A stretch of 64,000 nt of DNA from Falciphora oryzae (Eukaryota > Ascomycota > Sordariomycetes > Magnaporthales > Magnaporthaceae): positions 855,626-919,625 of the forward strand of contig JNVV01000002.1 of assembly GCA_000733355.1 (NCBI GenBank), given 5' to 3'. The notes under the pieces are model-generated. The model was not told the origin of the DNA. It ran no database searches and saw only the letters and a program-made list of their open reading frames with translations. Below, one piece after another: positions 22,301 to 34,886 of the stretch; the first letter of the stretch is position 1, and each line of letters begins with the position of its first letter. Position numbers and translations under genes: made by a program.

Positions 22301-23619
22301 CCCCCGATCCTCTGTACTACGCCATTCGCGTCGCGATGGCAACACAGATCTGCGATGCTCCCGCTCTCCAGCCTTTCGACTTGGTCCGATCAGTCTTGAA
22401 CAGGACTGACCTCGTTTCCTGGACGGGAGGCCCGGCTGGCAAACCCGCCCAGCTCGCGTGCTACTTGTATCGACCCAAGAGAGACGGCCTCGGGGACGAC
22501 TCGCTGCTCAAAGAGATATTGGATAGAGTGGACGTCAACGACGCGGACGAAATGTTGGGCACCCCTCTCCACGCCGCAATTTCTCGGCGGCATCTTGCCG
22601 CCCGCGAGATGTTGCTCTCTAGCTACAGGTGTGACGTCAACGTGCCCAGCAAGCTCTTTGGAAATGTTGTGCACATGGCGCTGGCGAGGGGTGCTCCTGC
22701 CTTCCTCGAGAGCCTTGTCGCCGACCACGGGGCTCATTTTAGCCCTTCGGGGGCGCAGGTCAGGCTCTGGGCCAGGGTCTGGGAGAAGATACGGCGAAAG
22801 CTAGATGACTTGCCCCTGCTGAACGTTGAGCGCATTCTGAAGAATGAGGGCTTGGCGATGCCCATTGCGCGACCGCGGTGGCTTGTCTTGGACAGACCGC
22901 TGGCGGTCCTTCAGATGTGTGTTGCTTACAACCGCTATGCCACTGCTCACTTTCCGGACGCCGGGGCAGCGGTCCCGTCCGGCCCGGTATTGATCGGCGG
23001 GCCTGAGGATGGACGGTCCGGCGCCCGGAGGAGGTATACGCGTACCACGGGCCTCGAAGACGGGGGCTTCGTGCCCCTGAATCTTACGTGGATCCTTCTC
23101 AACACACTTGCGCCGCGATTCCAAGACATAGGGTCGCAGATCAACGACATTGTCTGCCACCACGAGAAATTCATCCAGAGACACAGAGTCGGCGATAATG
23201 AGACCGATCTGTCCGAGATGCTGTCGGATGTGTTTGCGCATGCCATAGTCGTACTGATCGAGATCCACAGGCAGATGTCCAGTCAATTTCACAAGAAGCC
23301 AAACGCTCCATGGCAGATCTACCTCGAGAACTCCTCCTCGCCGCGCTCGTTGTTCGACAGCAGGGTCTCGCAGCTCCACAAGATGCACAAGCAGGCGTCG
23401 GAGCTGGAGGAGAGGGCGATGGCCACGACGGAGACGGCCCGGTTGATTTCCGACGCCCACGAGCCCATACTTTCCGCGGTCGACGCGATGAGGCAGGAGA
23501 TGCGGGAGACGAAGGAGCAAGTGGCCCAGCTCGCCACCACTGTGCAGATGCTTCTGAACCTCCAGCAGAAAGCTGCTGGGCCCGGTAATTCGCTGCCATC
23601 CTCACGGCCCGGTAGCTGA
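19393..23619 (+). CDS. NLR-like STAND protein (NACHT_N-NACHT-ankyrin), frame interrupted
   Basis: Fungal NLR-type signalling NTPase, a class that includes self/non-self recognition and cell-death regulators. Exons: 19393-19566, 19641-20117, 20191-21404 and 21483-23619, 1,333 codons. Residues about 60-320 resemble the NACHT_N helical domain (FWQIAYDGI, then KIVQAYDSLI). The NACHT domain has Walker A GTLGTGKST (405-413) and a Walker B-like IIIDGLNG (521-528), in which the usual acidic pair after DGL is replaced by NG. The family motif KAEGMFIWA spans the 78-nt intron (donor GTTCGT). Two ankyrin-like repeats lie at about 980-1045 (TPLHAAISRRHLAAREML and a weaker copy), and a coiled-coil-like helix closes the protein (about 1230-1320). 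A TAA at 21607-21609 (codon 664) stops the frame in a conserved stretch, after which the same frame stays open for 670 codons. It may be a disabled allele, a base error, or a skipped micro-intron; gene callers may split it in two. Confidence 0.75.
21607..21609 (+). other. In-frame TAA within the NACHT region
   Basis: The codons read DLV-stop-IYDQAYDRTL. In relatives this stretch normally reads like DL-x-x-LYD-x-ILDRI, so coding is expected on both sides. A 54-nt GT-AG intron at 21604-21657 would remove the stop in frame, but its GAG acceptor lacks a pyrimidine tract and it would delete the conserved motif. Confidence 0.8.
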
Positions 23620-26600
23620 TGTGCTGATGTGAAGGTTACTGACACCCTAAGCAGGCCCATAACCCCAGCAGGGCTAGAGGCCACGCGGCGACAGGAGGAA
23701 ACTATCATAGACTTGAACTAGCGGGTAAGATGTCTGAGCCCAGGATTGGGCAGTTGCACGAGAGACTGTGTGGCAGATTGAATGACAAGAGATGGACTAC
23801 TGTTGGCGAGTCCTATGTTTCTCTGCCGTCTCTGGCGCGGCTGTTTACTTTGTAGAGCTGCGACAAGGCAGACGGCAAGGCACACCAATGTCGCGCGGTT
23901 GCACCTGCGTTGTTTCTGCGGACGAACCGTGTTTTGACGACAAACAAATTATAAATGGAAGAGCGAATAGGGTTCTTGGGTTCTGTATATCAAAACGGCA
24001 GAAATGGAAACAGAAAAAAAAGGGGGTGGCAAATCTTCCGAACCCTGAACCCCAGACTACCAAAAACAGTCAGCCATTGGTTGGAATGGGCCAGCGAGGC
24101 TAGCAAATTGGGACTCTTCCCTTGGAACGCGTTTCTCTCAAACCCCAGCCGCGTTGTTGCTTGGCACACGCATGGCCAGGTGACCCCCTCGGCTCAGCCT
24201 CTTCTCCTGGATCCATCCGGGGGAGCGATCATGGAAAAAGGTGGATGTCGTCATGGCCCCATGGCGGCCTCCGGATTTGTCGTCAAATCCAAGCGTGCGG
24301 CGGAAGGCTAAGGGAAATAAGAAAGGAACAGGGAATGGGAGATGACCAAAGTGTGGAGATCTTGGGAATTTTCCAAGGCCGATGGACGCGCGGCGGTCCG
24401 CTCTCGGCTCTCGGCGGCTTCGGCCTCTCCTTCGCGGGCCTTTTCCTTGCGTCGTTTTTTTTGTTTACGAGGTTTGCATCATGCTGTGGTCGTGGACTGG
24501 CTGGCTTTGTCGTGTGCGACAAACTGGAGGCTTGTGATTCGTCTCACGTGGCCTCTGTTCAGTGGATGGACGGATGGATGTCTTCGTTGGAGATGCAATG
24601 GAACATACGGCCACGATCTCTTACCAGTATTACCCTTTGTGTTTTTGCTGCTTGTGCGATGGCACGACAGGATCTGAGGGGTTAGGTTGGGTCGGCCCAA
24701 CATTCGTCTTTTTTTTTTTTATTGCTCGGGCATCCATCGTGTCTGAGAATCAGAAGTTGGGAAACGACACCGTCGGCTTGATAGGCCGAGCCAAGGATTC
24801 ACCTCCCGGGTCTAGGCACCCCCCTCCCCTTTGCCAATTCCCCTGTGGTTGATTGCATGCATGCCCGGGTGCCCGCTACCCTTCCCGCGATGCATTCGGG
24901 ACAGGCCTGCGGCAATTTATTCGCCGCGGTTGGGTGGACGGACGCAGCCACACAAGACCCCTGCAGGTAGGTGAGATGGTTGCCGGAAGATGACTGCGTG
25001 CGGCTGGTGTGGATGGGCATGGTTGGATGACGACTTGCTTGGTGCTTGGGTTGCCCACCTCAACTGTGTGCTGTCCAGCCCCTGAGTCCTCAATGCAGTT
25101 GCATCAAATCCCGTCGGCCTCTTCTTCCACATTGGGCGGGCACAGCCACCCGGCTTCTCGACGAGGACGGTTCAGCGCGATTCGGAGCTGGGCGCGGCTT
25201 CGCGGGAGATCTGCCATCCATCATCAGGTACTGTAGGTGTGCCAGGGTCATTGTACGATGCCTTTTTTGCCCCCACCTTCGCGCGGGTTGGGGGTCCGGC
25301 CGCCCCCTTTTCCGAGAGAGAAAGCGAAGAGATCAGTGACCAGGCAGCTGGGCACGCAGTCAGAGTCTTGAGTCGTCGTCATGACAAGAAGACGCATTCA
25401 AGCTTTCTTTGGCCATCGCAACGTCAGGGTTTTGGGATGGAGACATTTAAGCTCGCATCCAGGGTTTGGATTGGATGCAGGAGGTGGCTTTGGCTGATGG
25501 TGCTTCTGGTGCTGCTGGGCTGTGTTGGCAAAGGTTGAGGCAGCCCCTCAAACGAATAGACGTAATATATCGACATGTATCATACCTCCATATTCATATT
25601 TTCTGGTATCCTTTCCTACTTTTGTATCCTTTTCTGCTCCTGTATTTGTTCCTGTTCCTATTCCCGTATTTGTGCGTATATACTTTGATGTTCTTGTGTC
25701 TTTTCCTGTTCCCATATCCTCACTTATCTTTTTCTGGTGGTGGTGCAGGCGAGAGGTGCCAACTTTGGACGAGAGAGGGAAACACCGCCCAGTAGAATTG
25801 CACAGGGCCAAAACACGAGCAAGACACGGCTAGCAGTAGCGTATCGAGTTGGCCTGCCCCCAGGGGCTTCTCTAGCCTCCAGTGCTAGGCCTCGACCGAG
25901 ATGAGGCAGCGAATCCAAGCGGGCGCTATGGTTTTGGAGCTCAAACTTCAGCTGATGCATGCAGGTACCGGACGACAAGATGTTTCTGCTTAGGTGCAGC
26001 CGTGTCAAGACGGGTTGCGCGCAAAGTCCTGTCTTGTGAAAGTCGAGAGAAGCAGAAGTCCCCTATTAGGCAAGGTAGACTTCTTGTCCGGTGTTTTGGC
26101 AGCTGAGGCAAACTCGGGCCTTGTCTTGTCGGACGGGGCTCGCTCGGATCATCAGGGGCGTCAGATGAAAGCGGATGGGACCGTTCTGGAGAGGATGCCT
26201 ACTTTTATTTTCTTTTTCTTCGGTTTAGGTCGGACGCTCGTTGACGTCTGTTCACCCGGCGCTTCTCGGACAAGGCAAAAATGGTCGAGACCAGGGCCCA
26301 AATCTAATCTGGCCGTTTCCCGGGCCGTATGCTGTGAAGGCAAGGCTTTCAAAATGTGATTCGACCCTTCGTCATCTCGCGGAGCCGTGGTTCGAGACCA
26401 ACGAGGGCCGCCCGGCCCCTTGGAGAGTGCCTCAGTTGGGAACACAGACGATTCGCGCAGGGATCATGGGGCCGAAAAAAGACAACTCGGGGCCTGTGAC
26501 TTCGGCCCTGTTTCGCTCGACTGGCGACGCACAAGGGAAAAAGCAACAGCAAAGGGAAAGTGGGCTGAGACTCTGGGAGTCGGAAACGCTGACCTGCCAT

Positions 26601-28052
26601 CCGCACGGGCTGCATAAGCAGGGCAGGTCCTGGTGGGAGCCACGACATCATCAAGGGACGGCAGGTGCTGCGCGTTTTGGCTGCTGATGCCACCTGCACT
26701 CGACTGCGATTTGAGAGGTGGTGATTCCGCTCCACGCTGTTGCGTCAGCGCATTGCTGCGTCAACACAAGGCATTGACGGCGAGGCGAAGCTGGAGCCTA
26801 TGGAAGGGACTGAAGTAACGATCGGGTTGGGTTGGCTGGGCGGCGGCGTCATTGGCCGCGTGGGGAGCCCAAGTCGTGCTTTGCCCGCGCTACAACGCAG
26901 ACAGCTTCGGTAGTGGAGACCGAGGCCTCAGTGTGCAACAGCGTGCTCCCAGCCCCTTGCACAGGCCGACCAGCCCTTGAGCCCGCCCAGCCGGGGGCCC
27001 GGCAATTTCAACGGCCGCCAGAGCCCCTCGTCGCTTGACGCTCGTGCCTCCCAGCCCACCTCCACTCCGCCTCCTCCACATCCACTCGAGCTGGAGAGCG
27101 AGCAAGCCGTCGCCGTCGGGGCCTTGGCCAGGGCTGTTGTGCTTCGCATCTGGAAGAGGACGCCGTTGCGTGCCATCCAGATCGTTTTGCTTCTAGCTCG
27201 CTTCTTGTTGTTTTTATTCTGCCGTGCTTTGGCTCTTGTTAATCCTTCAGAGGTTCTTCCCCTCGTGCCCCTGCCACCTCCAAAACGCGGCCACTTTTTT
27301 CAACGGGCAGGCCTTGCGTTCCAGCGGCCTCTTCTTGGTGTCTCTGTGGAGGGCTCAATCTCTCCTTCCGTCCTCGTGCAATCAATCACTTGCCACCACC
27401 CTTGGGAACCCACCCAAGACCACGCACGCTCGCATCTCAGCTGCAGCCCCATCCGCGCTTTCCGTGGGAGCCCTGCCGAAACTGTCGATCAGCTTTGGGC
27501 CGAAACCTCGGCCACCGACAAGCACCCTAACAGGAAGCAACCAACACCCGCCAGCACTAGCGACCGCCAGAAGCACCTCTAAATTCCCTGCAGCTCTCTC
27601 CTTGAAGCCGCCACAGCGCCCGCGCCTCTGCTGCAGCTGGGCCTTCCCATTGAGTAGCTTGGGTTGATCCCGACCACAACAACTGCTGCCATCTAGTGTG
27701 GCATTTTCTTTCTCTCTCTCGCCCGTCCGAAACCCCAATCTCCATTCAACGAACGACTGCGGCTGCGCAGCGACGGCCGGATCAGGCTGCCTCGGCTCCC
27801 GCCGCTGCTTTCGGCAAATTGCGCCCGCCCTCGAGAGCAATTGTTCGCCACGAAGGCGTCCCCCCACGAATTTTAATCCGGTCCCTGCGTGCACTAGGCC
27901 CTTTGTCCATAGCGGCAGTGGGGAGGGGCTCAAAGGCACACCAACCGTCAATCGGCGTCTTCGCTTGACTCCCTGTTGGCGGAGCGGGGAGAAGCGAACG
28001 GAGAGACGATTGATAGCTTGCCCGACGAAAAACACGCACGCGCCCTCTCAGC
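23620..28052. other. Intergenic region, about 4.4 kb
   Basis: No supported gene. It includes a pyrimidine-rich degenerate repeat at about 25590-25740 (variants of TTTTCCTGTTCC). The pyrimidine-rich last kilobase before SKT5/CHS4 is probably promoter and long 5' leader. Confidence 0.55.
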
Positions 28053-31000
28053 ATGTCCTACGACGGCTATCAACAGCCGCCCCCGCGCGGCTACAACGGA
28101 CCGGGACCGGGCGCCCCGCGGCCACCGCCCCAAAGACAGTATCCTCCCGGCCCGGGCGTTCCTCCTCAGCGACAGTACACCGCCCCGCCTGCCCAGCAGT
28201 ACGACCAATACCAGGACGGGTACGACGACGGTTATGGATACGACGACTACGGCGGCGGGAGAGGGGGCGGTGGCGGTGGCTATGGACCGGAGTACGACCA
28301 GTATGATGACAGAAACTACCAGAGGGGTCCACCATCACAAAACTACCCTCCACAGGACTACTACGGCGGTGGCCCGGGGCCTGGACCTGGGCCTGGACCT
28401 GGACCTGGACCTGGGAGGGGTCGTCCATTTCCAGGGCCCGGCGGACCTGGCGGACCGGGAGGACGAGGAGGGCCGTTCCCCCCACGCGGCGGCGGCCCTG
28501 GTCCGGGCCCCGGTAGAGGATTCCATAACGGACCTCCTGGCCGCGGACCACCCGGACCACCCGGACCGCCCGGACCGCCCGGACCAGGCCGTCCGATGGA
28601 GAGGTCCGCAACCGCTGACCCGACTTGTACGTATTATGGTGCCTGCCCCGCAACACTTGTTGGCCCAAGTCTTAGTTCTGACCATTTCATCAACAGCATC
28701 CCGCAATCGCCCTCCGATGAGCCCTCAGGAGGCTGGCTTTGGCGGTGGCCCCTTTCCGGCTCTTCCCGGCCACAACCGCAAGACGGATCTGGATGAGGAG
28801 AATAAGATTATTGAGCGGATGGGAGGCTTGGCACTGGCACCAGAACGAGCGCAGCCGACAGGTGGTAATGGTCCGGCAATGGATGGGCCTCGCGGTGGTC
28901 CTCCTCCACAGCGGGGATACAGCCAAAGCGACTACCCCGATCCGCGGCGCGGCCCGGGCGGCCCCGACCAAGGATACGGTCCCCATGGCGACTACGAAGA
29001 CGAGGGCCGATTTGGGCCCCCTGCGCGAACAATGACTATGCCAAACGTGGATCCCAGAGGCGGCGGTATGCGCCCCCCGCCGGGTCCCATGCGCGCCGAT
29101 ACGCAACCATTCAACGGGCCAGGACCCGGCGGGCCGGGACCTCGTATGGGTCTGCCGTCACGGCCATCGACGGCACAGGGCATGCGTGGCCCCCCGCGGA
29201 ATCCCCCGATGAACCCCCCGCCGATGCCGCAAGGTGGCCAGTACCAAGGCGGCGGTGGATACGACGGGCCCGGTTACGCAGATCAGGGTCAGCAGAGGCC
29301 AGCCTCCATCGACGACTTTTACGATTATTACGGCGGACCTCAGGAAAATGAGTATCCAGACAACCGTGTCTCGTCCATGTCTGACGGGCCGAGTTTCCAG
29401 GCGATGCCTCCGCCTAATGGCCGACCCTCGCTGGACCAAAACATACCCCCGGGCCGCCCTAGCCTGGAGCAACGGGGCCCAGGGAGGCATCCGGAGATGA
29501 GTAGGACCAAGTCCCAGCCCGATCTGAGGCAGCCCCAAGCGGCCGTGTTCGAGATGGTAGGCGACATGCCCGCTATACCCGACCAGTACAGGCCATACCA
29601 GCCCGGCGGTCCCATGAACGGTCCCGGTGGCGGTCCCGGTGGCTTTGATCCCAGACAACCTCAGGGTTATGGCCTCAACGGCCCTGCGCCCGCCAGGCAC
29701 GGGAGCGGTGCATCGACGCAATCGGCACCCATGATGATGGGCTCGAACGGAGGCGACTCATTACCGGCACATCCTGCACCTATACGACCTGGCTTGATGC
29801 CGAACTCACTGGCCAATCAGATGGTCAACAAGCCACCTCCCGTGCGCCAATATAACAACACACCGCCTAACGCAAACATGCCTCCTCCAGCCCCCGCGTC
29901 GATCAGCCACGGCCCACCGCAACAGAAGGCTGAGGCGCAGGCGCCTGTCACAATGGGAGAGCTGGAGTCGCTGAGGGGCATCATCAAGGCGGATCCCAAC
30001 GACCAGGACTCGGCGCTCAAGCTCGCCAAGAAGCTAGTGGAGGCCATGGATGTGCTAGTGCCCAGCATACCAGATCCTCGGGGGCGGGCCAAGGCGCGCG
30101 ACCGGTACGCGACAGACGCGCACAAAATCCTGAAGAAGCTCGCTCACGCCCAGAACGCGGGGGCCATGTTTTTCATGGCCGACTGCCTTGGGCGCGGCGT
30201 CTTCGGGGCTGAGCCCGACAACAAGGAGGCCTTTACGCTTTACCAGTCGGCGGCCAAGCTGGGCAACGCCGCGGCGGCATACCGGACGGCGGTTTGCTGC
30301 GAGATCGGGCACGAGGAGGGCGGAGGCACGCGCAAGGACCCGCTCAAGGCGATACAGTGGTACAAGCGGGCGGCCATGTTGGGCGACACCCCAGCCATGT
30401 ACAAGGTCGGCATGATTCTTCTCAAGGGTCTGCTCGGCCAGCCAAAGAACCCGCGCGAGGCCGTGGGCTGGCTCAAGCGGGCGGCAGAGCGGGCGGACGC
30501 GGAGAACCCTCACGCTCTGCACGAGCTGGCACTGCTGTACGAGAGCGCGCAGCCCAACGACGCGATTCTGCGGGACGAGGCGTACGCACTGTCGCTGTTT
30601 AAGCAGGCGGCGGATCTGGGCTACAAGTTCAGCCAGTTCCGCCTGGGAGCGGCGTACGAGTACGGGCTTATGGGCTGCCCCATCGACCCGAGGCTGTCCA
30701 TTATGTGGTATTCCAAGGCGGCGACGCAGGAAGAGCACCAGAGCGAGCTGGCGCTTTCGGGCTGGTACCTGACGGGCAGCGAGGGCGTGCTGGCCCAGAG
30801 CGACACCGAGGCGTACCTCTGGGCGCGCAAGGCGGCGCTCGCGGGCCTCGCAAAGGCCGAGTACGCCATGGGCTACTTTACCGAAGTTGGCATCGGTGTG
30901 CCGGCGAACATGGAAGACGCCAAGAGGTGGTACTGGCGCGCTGCTGGTGAGTAGTTTTGACTTTGCCTCTCCTTTGCGGGCAGTTCGTTCCTTCAGGGAA

Positions 31001-31166
31001 GGTAGCACGCTAACATTCTGTTCCTTTTCCTCCTCTAGCCCAGGACTTCCCCAAGGCGCGCGAGCGACTCGAGGACCTCAAGCGGTCAGGTAAAAACGGG
31101 CCTAGGCAACGTGAACGCATATCACGCAGCACCCCCAAGCAGGAGGGCGAGTGTGTCGTCATGTGA
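28053..31166 (+). CDS. skt5: Chitin synthase activator SKT5/CHS4, prenylated Sel1-repeat protein
   Basis: Activator and localiser of chitin synthase at the plasma membrane (yeast Chs4/Skt5 family). Exons 28053-28626, 28697-30946 and 31039-31166 give 983 aa. Residues 1-190 are Pro/Gly/Tyr-rich and include a PG dipeptide run and collagen-like GPP repeats. Up to about 640 the chain stays disordered, with conserved islands such as RKTDLDEENKIIERMGGLAL. Residues about 640-950 carry six or so Sel1-like helical repeats (for example AFTLYQSAAKLGNAAAAYRTA, AIQWYKRAAMLGDTPAMYKVG with spacing of about 36 aa). The last exon ends in CVVM, a CaaX box predicted to be farnesylated, as in yeast Chs4. Finding this box requires both introns (70 and 92 nt) to be removed. 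The start is the ATG before SYDGYQQP. Without the last splice the frame stops after WRAAGE. Confidence 0.92.
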
Positions 31167-32185
31167 GCAGCGCGTGCCTCCAAGCTGTACAGCTCGATCG
31201 ATAAACCCCGATGCAATCTCGGCCGCGACCTGCCCGCGGTGCTGGATGGTGCTCGGCTCGTTGTGGTCGGGGGTTCGGGGAGTCTTTATAATTTGCCGAT
31301 GGATCACCGATGGTGGCCCATGGTGGGCGCTCTTTGCCCGGACACCACCCCCTTTTTTGAGTTTCTTTCCTCAAACGCGGGCTTCTCTTGGGCTCGAGTT
31401 CGCGGGCCATATAATACTATTCTTTCGGAAGTTGCCGTGGTGAGATTTTCAGGTGACGAATAAGGGTGGGTAGGTGGACGAGCGACAGAGATATACCCCC
31501 CGAGGTACAGTGAAGGGTACGAGAGAATGGGACGGTGGAGAAGAGAAGAAATAGCAGAAATTGACACTTGTCATGAAGAACAAAAGGCATTTCCAAACTA
31601 TTGTAGAGGAGTGGAAAAGTTAACCTTGGGAGTTTGTGCGATATGACCTCTTTTCTAGGTTTCGTATGGCATAAAAATAGGAGCTTTTTATACTGGCCGC
31701 AAAATCATAGCGCGCGAATGAGTTTAGCCTTGGCTTGTTCTCCATGCCTATTGACAGCATCCTCGAACGCTTGATGCCTTCATTCCTAGCCCGGCTGGTT
31801 GGGGGCAAGGTCTAGGGGTTGCCAAGGCGGACTATTTGTTGGAAGCATGGCGGGGAGAATCCTATCAGGATGAAGCCTCTCCCTCTACCTAGGTTCGGGT
31901 TAGAGCTTGGTGGATGTTGTGATGTTTTATGTTCTTTTTTTTTTTTTTTGGTCTTGAATAAACGCCTAAATCCATTACAACATGACAGTCCTCCTTGTAT
32001 GCGTGCCCCTCATTCCCCCTGGTACAGAACGACAACAACTACCACAAATGTCCGTGGGGTGTAATAAATCAAGTTTCTTTCCATTCAATACGCCGGTATC
32101 TCTCCGCCGCAACAGGAGTGAAGAAACCTGGCTTTCTAATATTTTCGCGCGAGAGAAAAGGCAAAGAAAGACAAAAGGAAGAGAT
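31167..32185. other. Convergent 3' region between SKT5/CHS4 and pyruvate carrier
   Basis: Two 3' UTRs meet here. A T run lies at about 31936-31950. No supported coding frame. Confidence 0.6.
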
Positions 32186-33031
32186 CTAGGGCTTGGCGGC
32201 CTTGACGGCCTCCTTGGCATCCGCGGCCTTCTTCTCGACGGCCTCAGCCGCGGCGGGCAGGACGCCGGGGCCGGCACCCTGGGCCTTGAGCGACTGCTGG
32301 TACAGCATGATGCGGCTGACCTGGACGACGCCAACGATACCCAGGAAGAAGTTGACAGCAGCCAGCCTTTTTTGTCCAGGCGTGGTTTGTTAGAAATGCA
32401 TGCATACCGTTGGGGCCCGGGGCGGGGGATGGCGTACAGGTAGTTCTTGGGCTTGATGATCAAGCACCAGCGGGTCCAGATGATGCCCGTCGCGGTCAGG
32501 GCGGCGTTCTGGGTCAAGGACAGCTTCTCGGCCGGGCGGGCCAGGTCCGAGATGCCGGCGAGGACGACGGCCCACTGTGGTGGTTTGCAACAGCGGTCAG
32601 CGCTCTGGTTTCCGGCATGTGCGCCCCTGTGTGGGGGGAGGGTCGAGGACGAGATGACGCCGCCGGCTTGGCGCGGAGGAGGGGTTGGTTGGGTTTTGTT
32701 CCATGATATCACATCATACCTTCATGACAGGGGCCCTATTATACAAAAGTCCGGGTTAGTCCGATATGTCCAAAGCATTGCAGAGCCGTTTGGTATTGGG
32801 TCGCGTGCCCTCCCGGGGGCCAGCCAAAACTTACCAGAAGTGCACCGTCTTGAGGCCGATGGGGCTGTCCCACATACGCTTGAACCAGCTCGGCTGGGGG
32901 CCGGCCTGGGCCGAGCTGGCCGTGCTCTCCCACCGCCTGCCGCCGTCGCGCCGGAACTGCTGCCGCCTAAAGGCCGCGCGGAAGGCCGGGCGCGCCGCCG
33001 AGCGGGCAAAAGTGGACGCTGCCGAAGACAT
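32186..33031 (-). CDS. mpc2: Mitochondrial pyruvate carrier subunit (MPC2/MPC3 type)
   Basis: Subunit of the inner-membrane carrier that imports pyruvate for the TCA cycle. Exons 33031-32835, 32720-32735, 32574-32438 and 32366-32186 give 176 aa. The N-terminus (about 1-40) is Arg/Ala/Ser-rich and fits a mitochondrial presequence. Family motifs follow: GLKTVHFWAPVMKWAVVLAG, SDLARPAEKLSLTQNAAL, IWTRWCLIIKPKNYLL and AAVNFFLGIVGVVQ, which cover the expected two or three membrane helices. The tail is Ala/Lys-rich and longer than in yeast. Exon 2 is only 16 nt (it encodes APVMK), and the last intron has a purine-rich acceptor (AAAAAAG), so automatic models may go wrong here. It is divergent from the complex I gene. 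Confidence 0.93.
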
Positions 33032-33124
33032 CTTGTTTGTTGGTTTGTTTGTTTGTGGGCGTCGTTGGGAGCCGGAGTCGTCTACTCGGCGGACAGAGGG
33101 GCAGAGCGGGAGAAAGGTAGGCAG

Positions 33125-33166
<42 letters not shown>

Positions 33167-33821
33167 TGACACAGAGCTGTGCGGCTGACGGCTTGGTTTT
33201 CGTCTTGGTTGGGAGGACGAGGTCGGGACTCAGCACCGGACCGGAACGAGCGGACTCTGCAGAAAAGCTCAACGGAAATTCGGGATTAGTGCTTGGCTTC
33301 TTTGGTTTGACAGCAGGGCAGGAATTGGCCTGGTCCCAGACTATCACCTACCTTTGTCTTTTTCCTGTCTCTTGCGGACTTGAGAGCGATCGCGGTTCCA
33401 GCCAAGGAGGTCCGAAAGGGAAAGGGATGGGAGCGAATGACGGAGGCGAAAGCTCGTTGAGCTCTTCGATTTTCTTTTTCCATCGTGCCGGGATCGGGCG
33501 GGGAGCAGGCCCCCTGCACAATTATGTTCTTTTGTGGGGGCCCGGAGATGGGACGGCATGGAATTGGTGGAGGCGCTCCGTTGGGCAAATTTGTGCAAGT
33601 CTCGTCAGGCGGTCTGTGCGTTTTATGCCCAGCTTGGCCCGCGGCGGCGCGCCATTGAATTTCAGACAAGACGTCGGAAACTTGACGACGAGCTCCTTTT
33701 CCCCCCACACCAAAGCGACCGCCACGCCGAGCCCCCCCTCGAGCTGCCAAAACCGCCCAATTGGCCAAGCGAGGCCCGCCCGAGACCCGAGGAGCTGTCA
33801 AATAAATCAACAGAAGGCACA
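33032..33821. promoter_or_regulatory. Shared promoter region of pyruvate carrier and complex I subunit
   Basis: 790 bp between two divergent start codons, holding a (GT)18 tract near the pyruvate carrier start. Both products work in the mitochondrial inner membrane, so shared control is plausible; no specific factor site is claimed. Confidence 0.55.
33129..33164. repeat. (GT)18 microsatellite
   Basis: Perfect 36-nt dinucleotide tract about 100 bp upstream of the pyruvate carrier start; a Z-DNA-prone sequence. Confidence 0.95.
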
Positions 33822-34281
33822 ATGTCGGCCAAGTACGCCTTCACGCAGGGCCTGAAGGAGGTCCGCTTCCTCTTTTGCCAGACTGCCGAGCACAGCGCCG
33901 GAGTGAGGTTAGTTTATGCCGGTGAGATCCTGGGAGGCATGACGACAGCGGCGACGGCTGGAGGGGACTTCTCGAAGAGGGGCAGGGAAGGCTAGAGCGA
34001 GGTCTGGCTGGTAGTAGAGGATGAGGGGCTACTTAGTCGAAGGACCAGAAGGCAAGACGGCGGGCTGACACTCCCCCTCCAACAGGTCATTTCTCAACAG
34101 GGCATACCCGACCATGAAGAAGAACAACCCCAACACACCCATCCTGATCCGCGAGGCCGCCGGGACCCTGCCCAAGGTCTACGCGAGGTACGACCTCGGC
34201 GTCGAGAAGAGCCAGTCATTAGAGGGTCTCTCGGACAAGCAGATCGAGGATACGGTGTCGAACCTGGTCAAGCAGGCGTAA
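33822..34281 (+). CDS. nuo-10.5: Complex I 10.5 kDa subunit (NDUFA2/B8 family)
   Basis: Accessory subunit of NADH:ubiquinone oxidoreductase, in the matrix arm, with a thioredoxin-like L51/S25/CI-B8 fold. Two exons, 33822-33907 and 34086-34281, give 93 aa, normal for the family. Diagnostic features are KEVRFLFCQTAEHSAGVRSF (split by the intron at the Arg), the basic NRAYPTMKKNNPNTPILIRE block and the PKVYARYDLGVE segment. One Cys is kept, in LFCQ. The intron is 178 nt with an AACAG acceptor. The gene starts at the first ATG (CACAATGTCGG). Confidence 0.95.
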
Positions 34282-34886
34282 GAGAAGAAAAAAAAATGTG
34301 GAAGAAAGAGAAGACGGGTCATTTTCATCGGATACAGGGGGGCCCGTCTACGACTTGTACATATCGCCGGCCATCCACCACTTCTCCCGCCACCTGCTTC
34401 GCGGAAGGGCCAGGCCGACGCATTTTATTGCATCTTGGGGAATAGTGTCTCTCGAGTCTTTGATGCAGATGCGGCCACATATTTTTCGTTCTGGGGGACT
34501 TGCATGTGAAAGATAATGGCATGCGTCCACACATGATTGCCATTGATGTCGACCGGCATATTCCCGCCGGTCTGGATACCCTAACGACTGCCCAAATGGG
34601 AATACTCAGCACAATAAATACAGGCTTTGGAGGTGGTGCATATCCGGACTGCAAAAGCATCGATTTCCATGCCCTCCCTGCCAACAACAGCCGCGGCCCT
34701 CCTTGAGGCCCTTTCCTTCTCAATACCTCCTCGAAACGGCATCACTTCCTATCCTTGCCAGGAACCTGCACCGATAGAGTGGTTCTGGCGCCGCCATTTA
34801 GCCGTTTACCGCCTCAAAAATGGCTGCTGCCCACCGAAACAGCCCGAGCAGATGCCATCTCAACATCCTCACATTCTCGTCCCGTC
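34282..34886. other. Convergent 3' region
   Basis: 3' UTRs of the complex I gene and of the RRM protein gene. No supported gene. Confidence 0.6.

Noticed and set aside
26977..27667. Overlapping plus-strand frames of about 150-200 codons
   Set aside because: Lie in the pyrimidine-rich leader of SKT5/CHS4, are open in several frames at once and show no family pattern.
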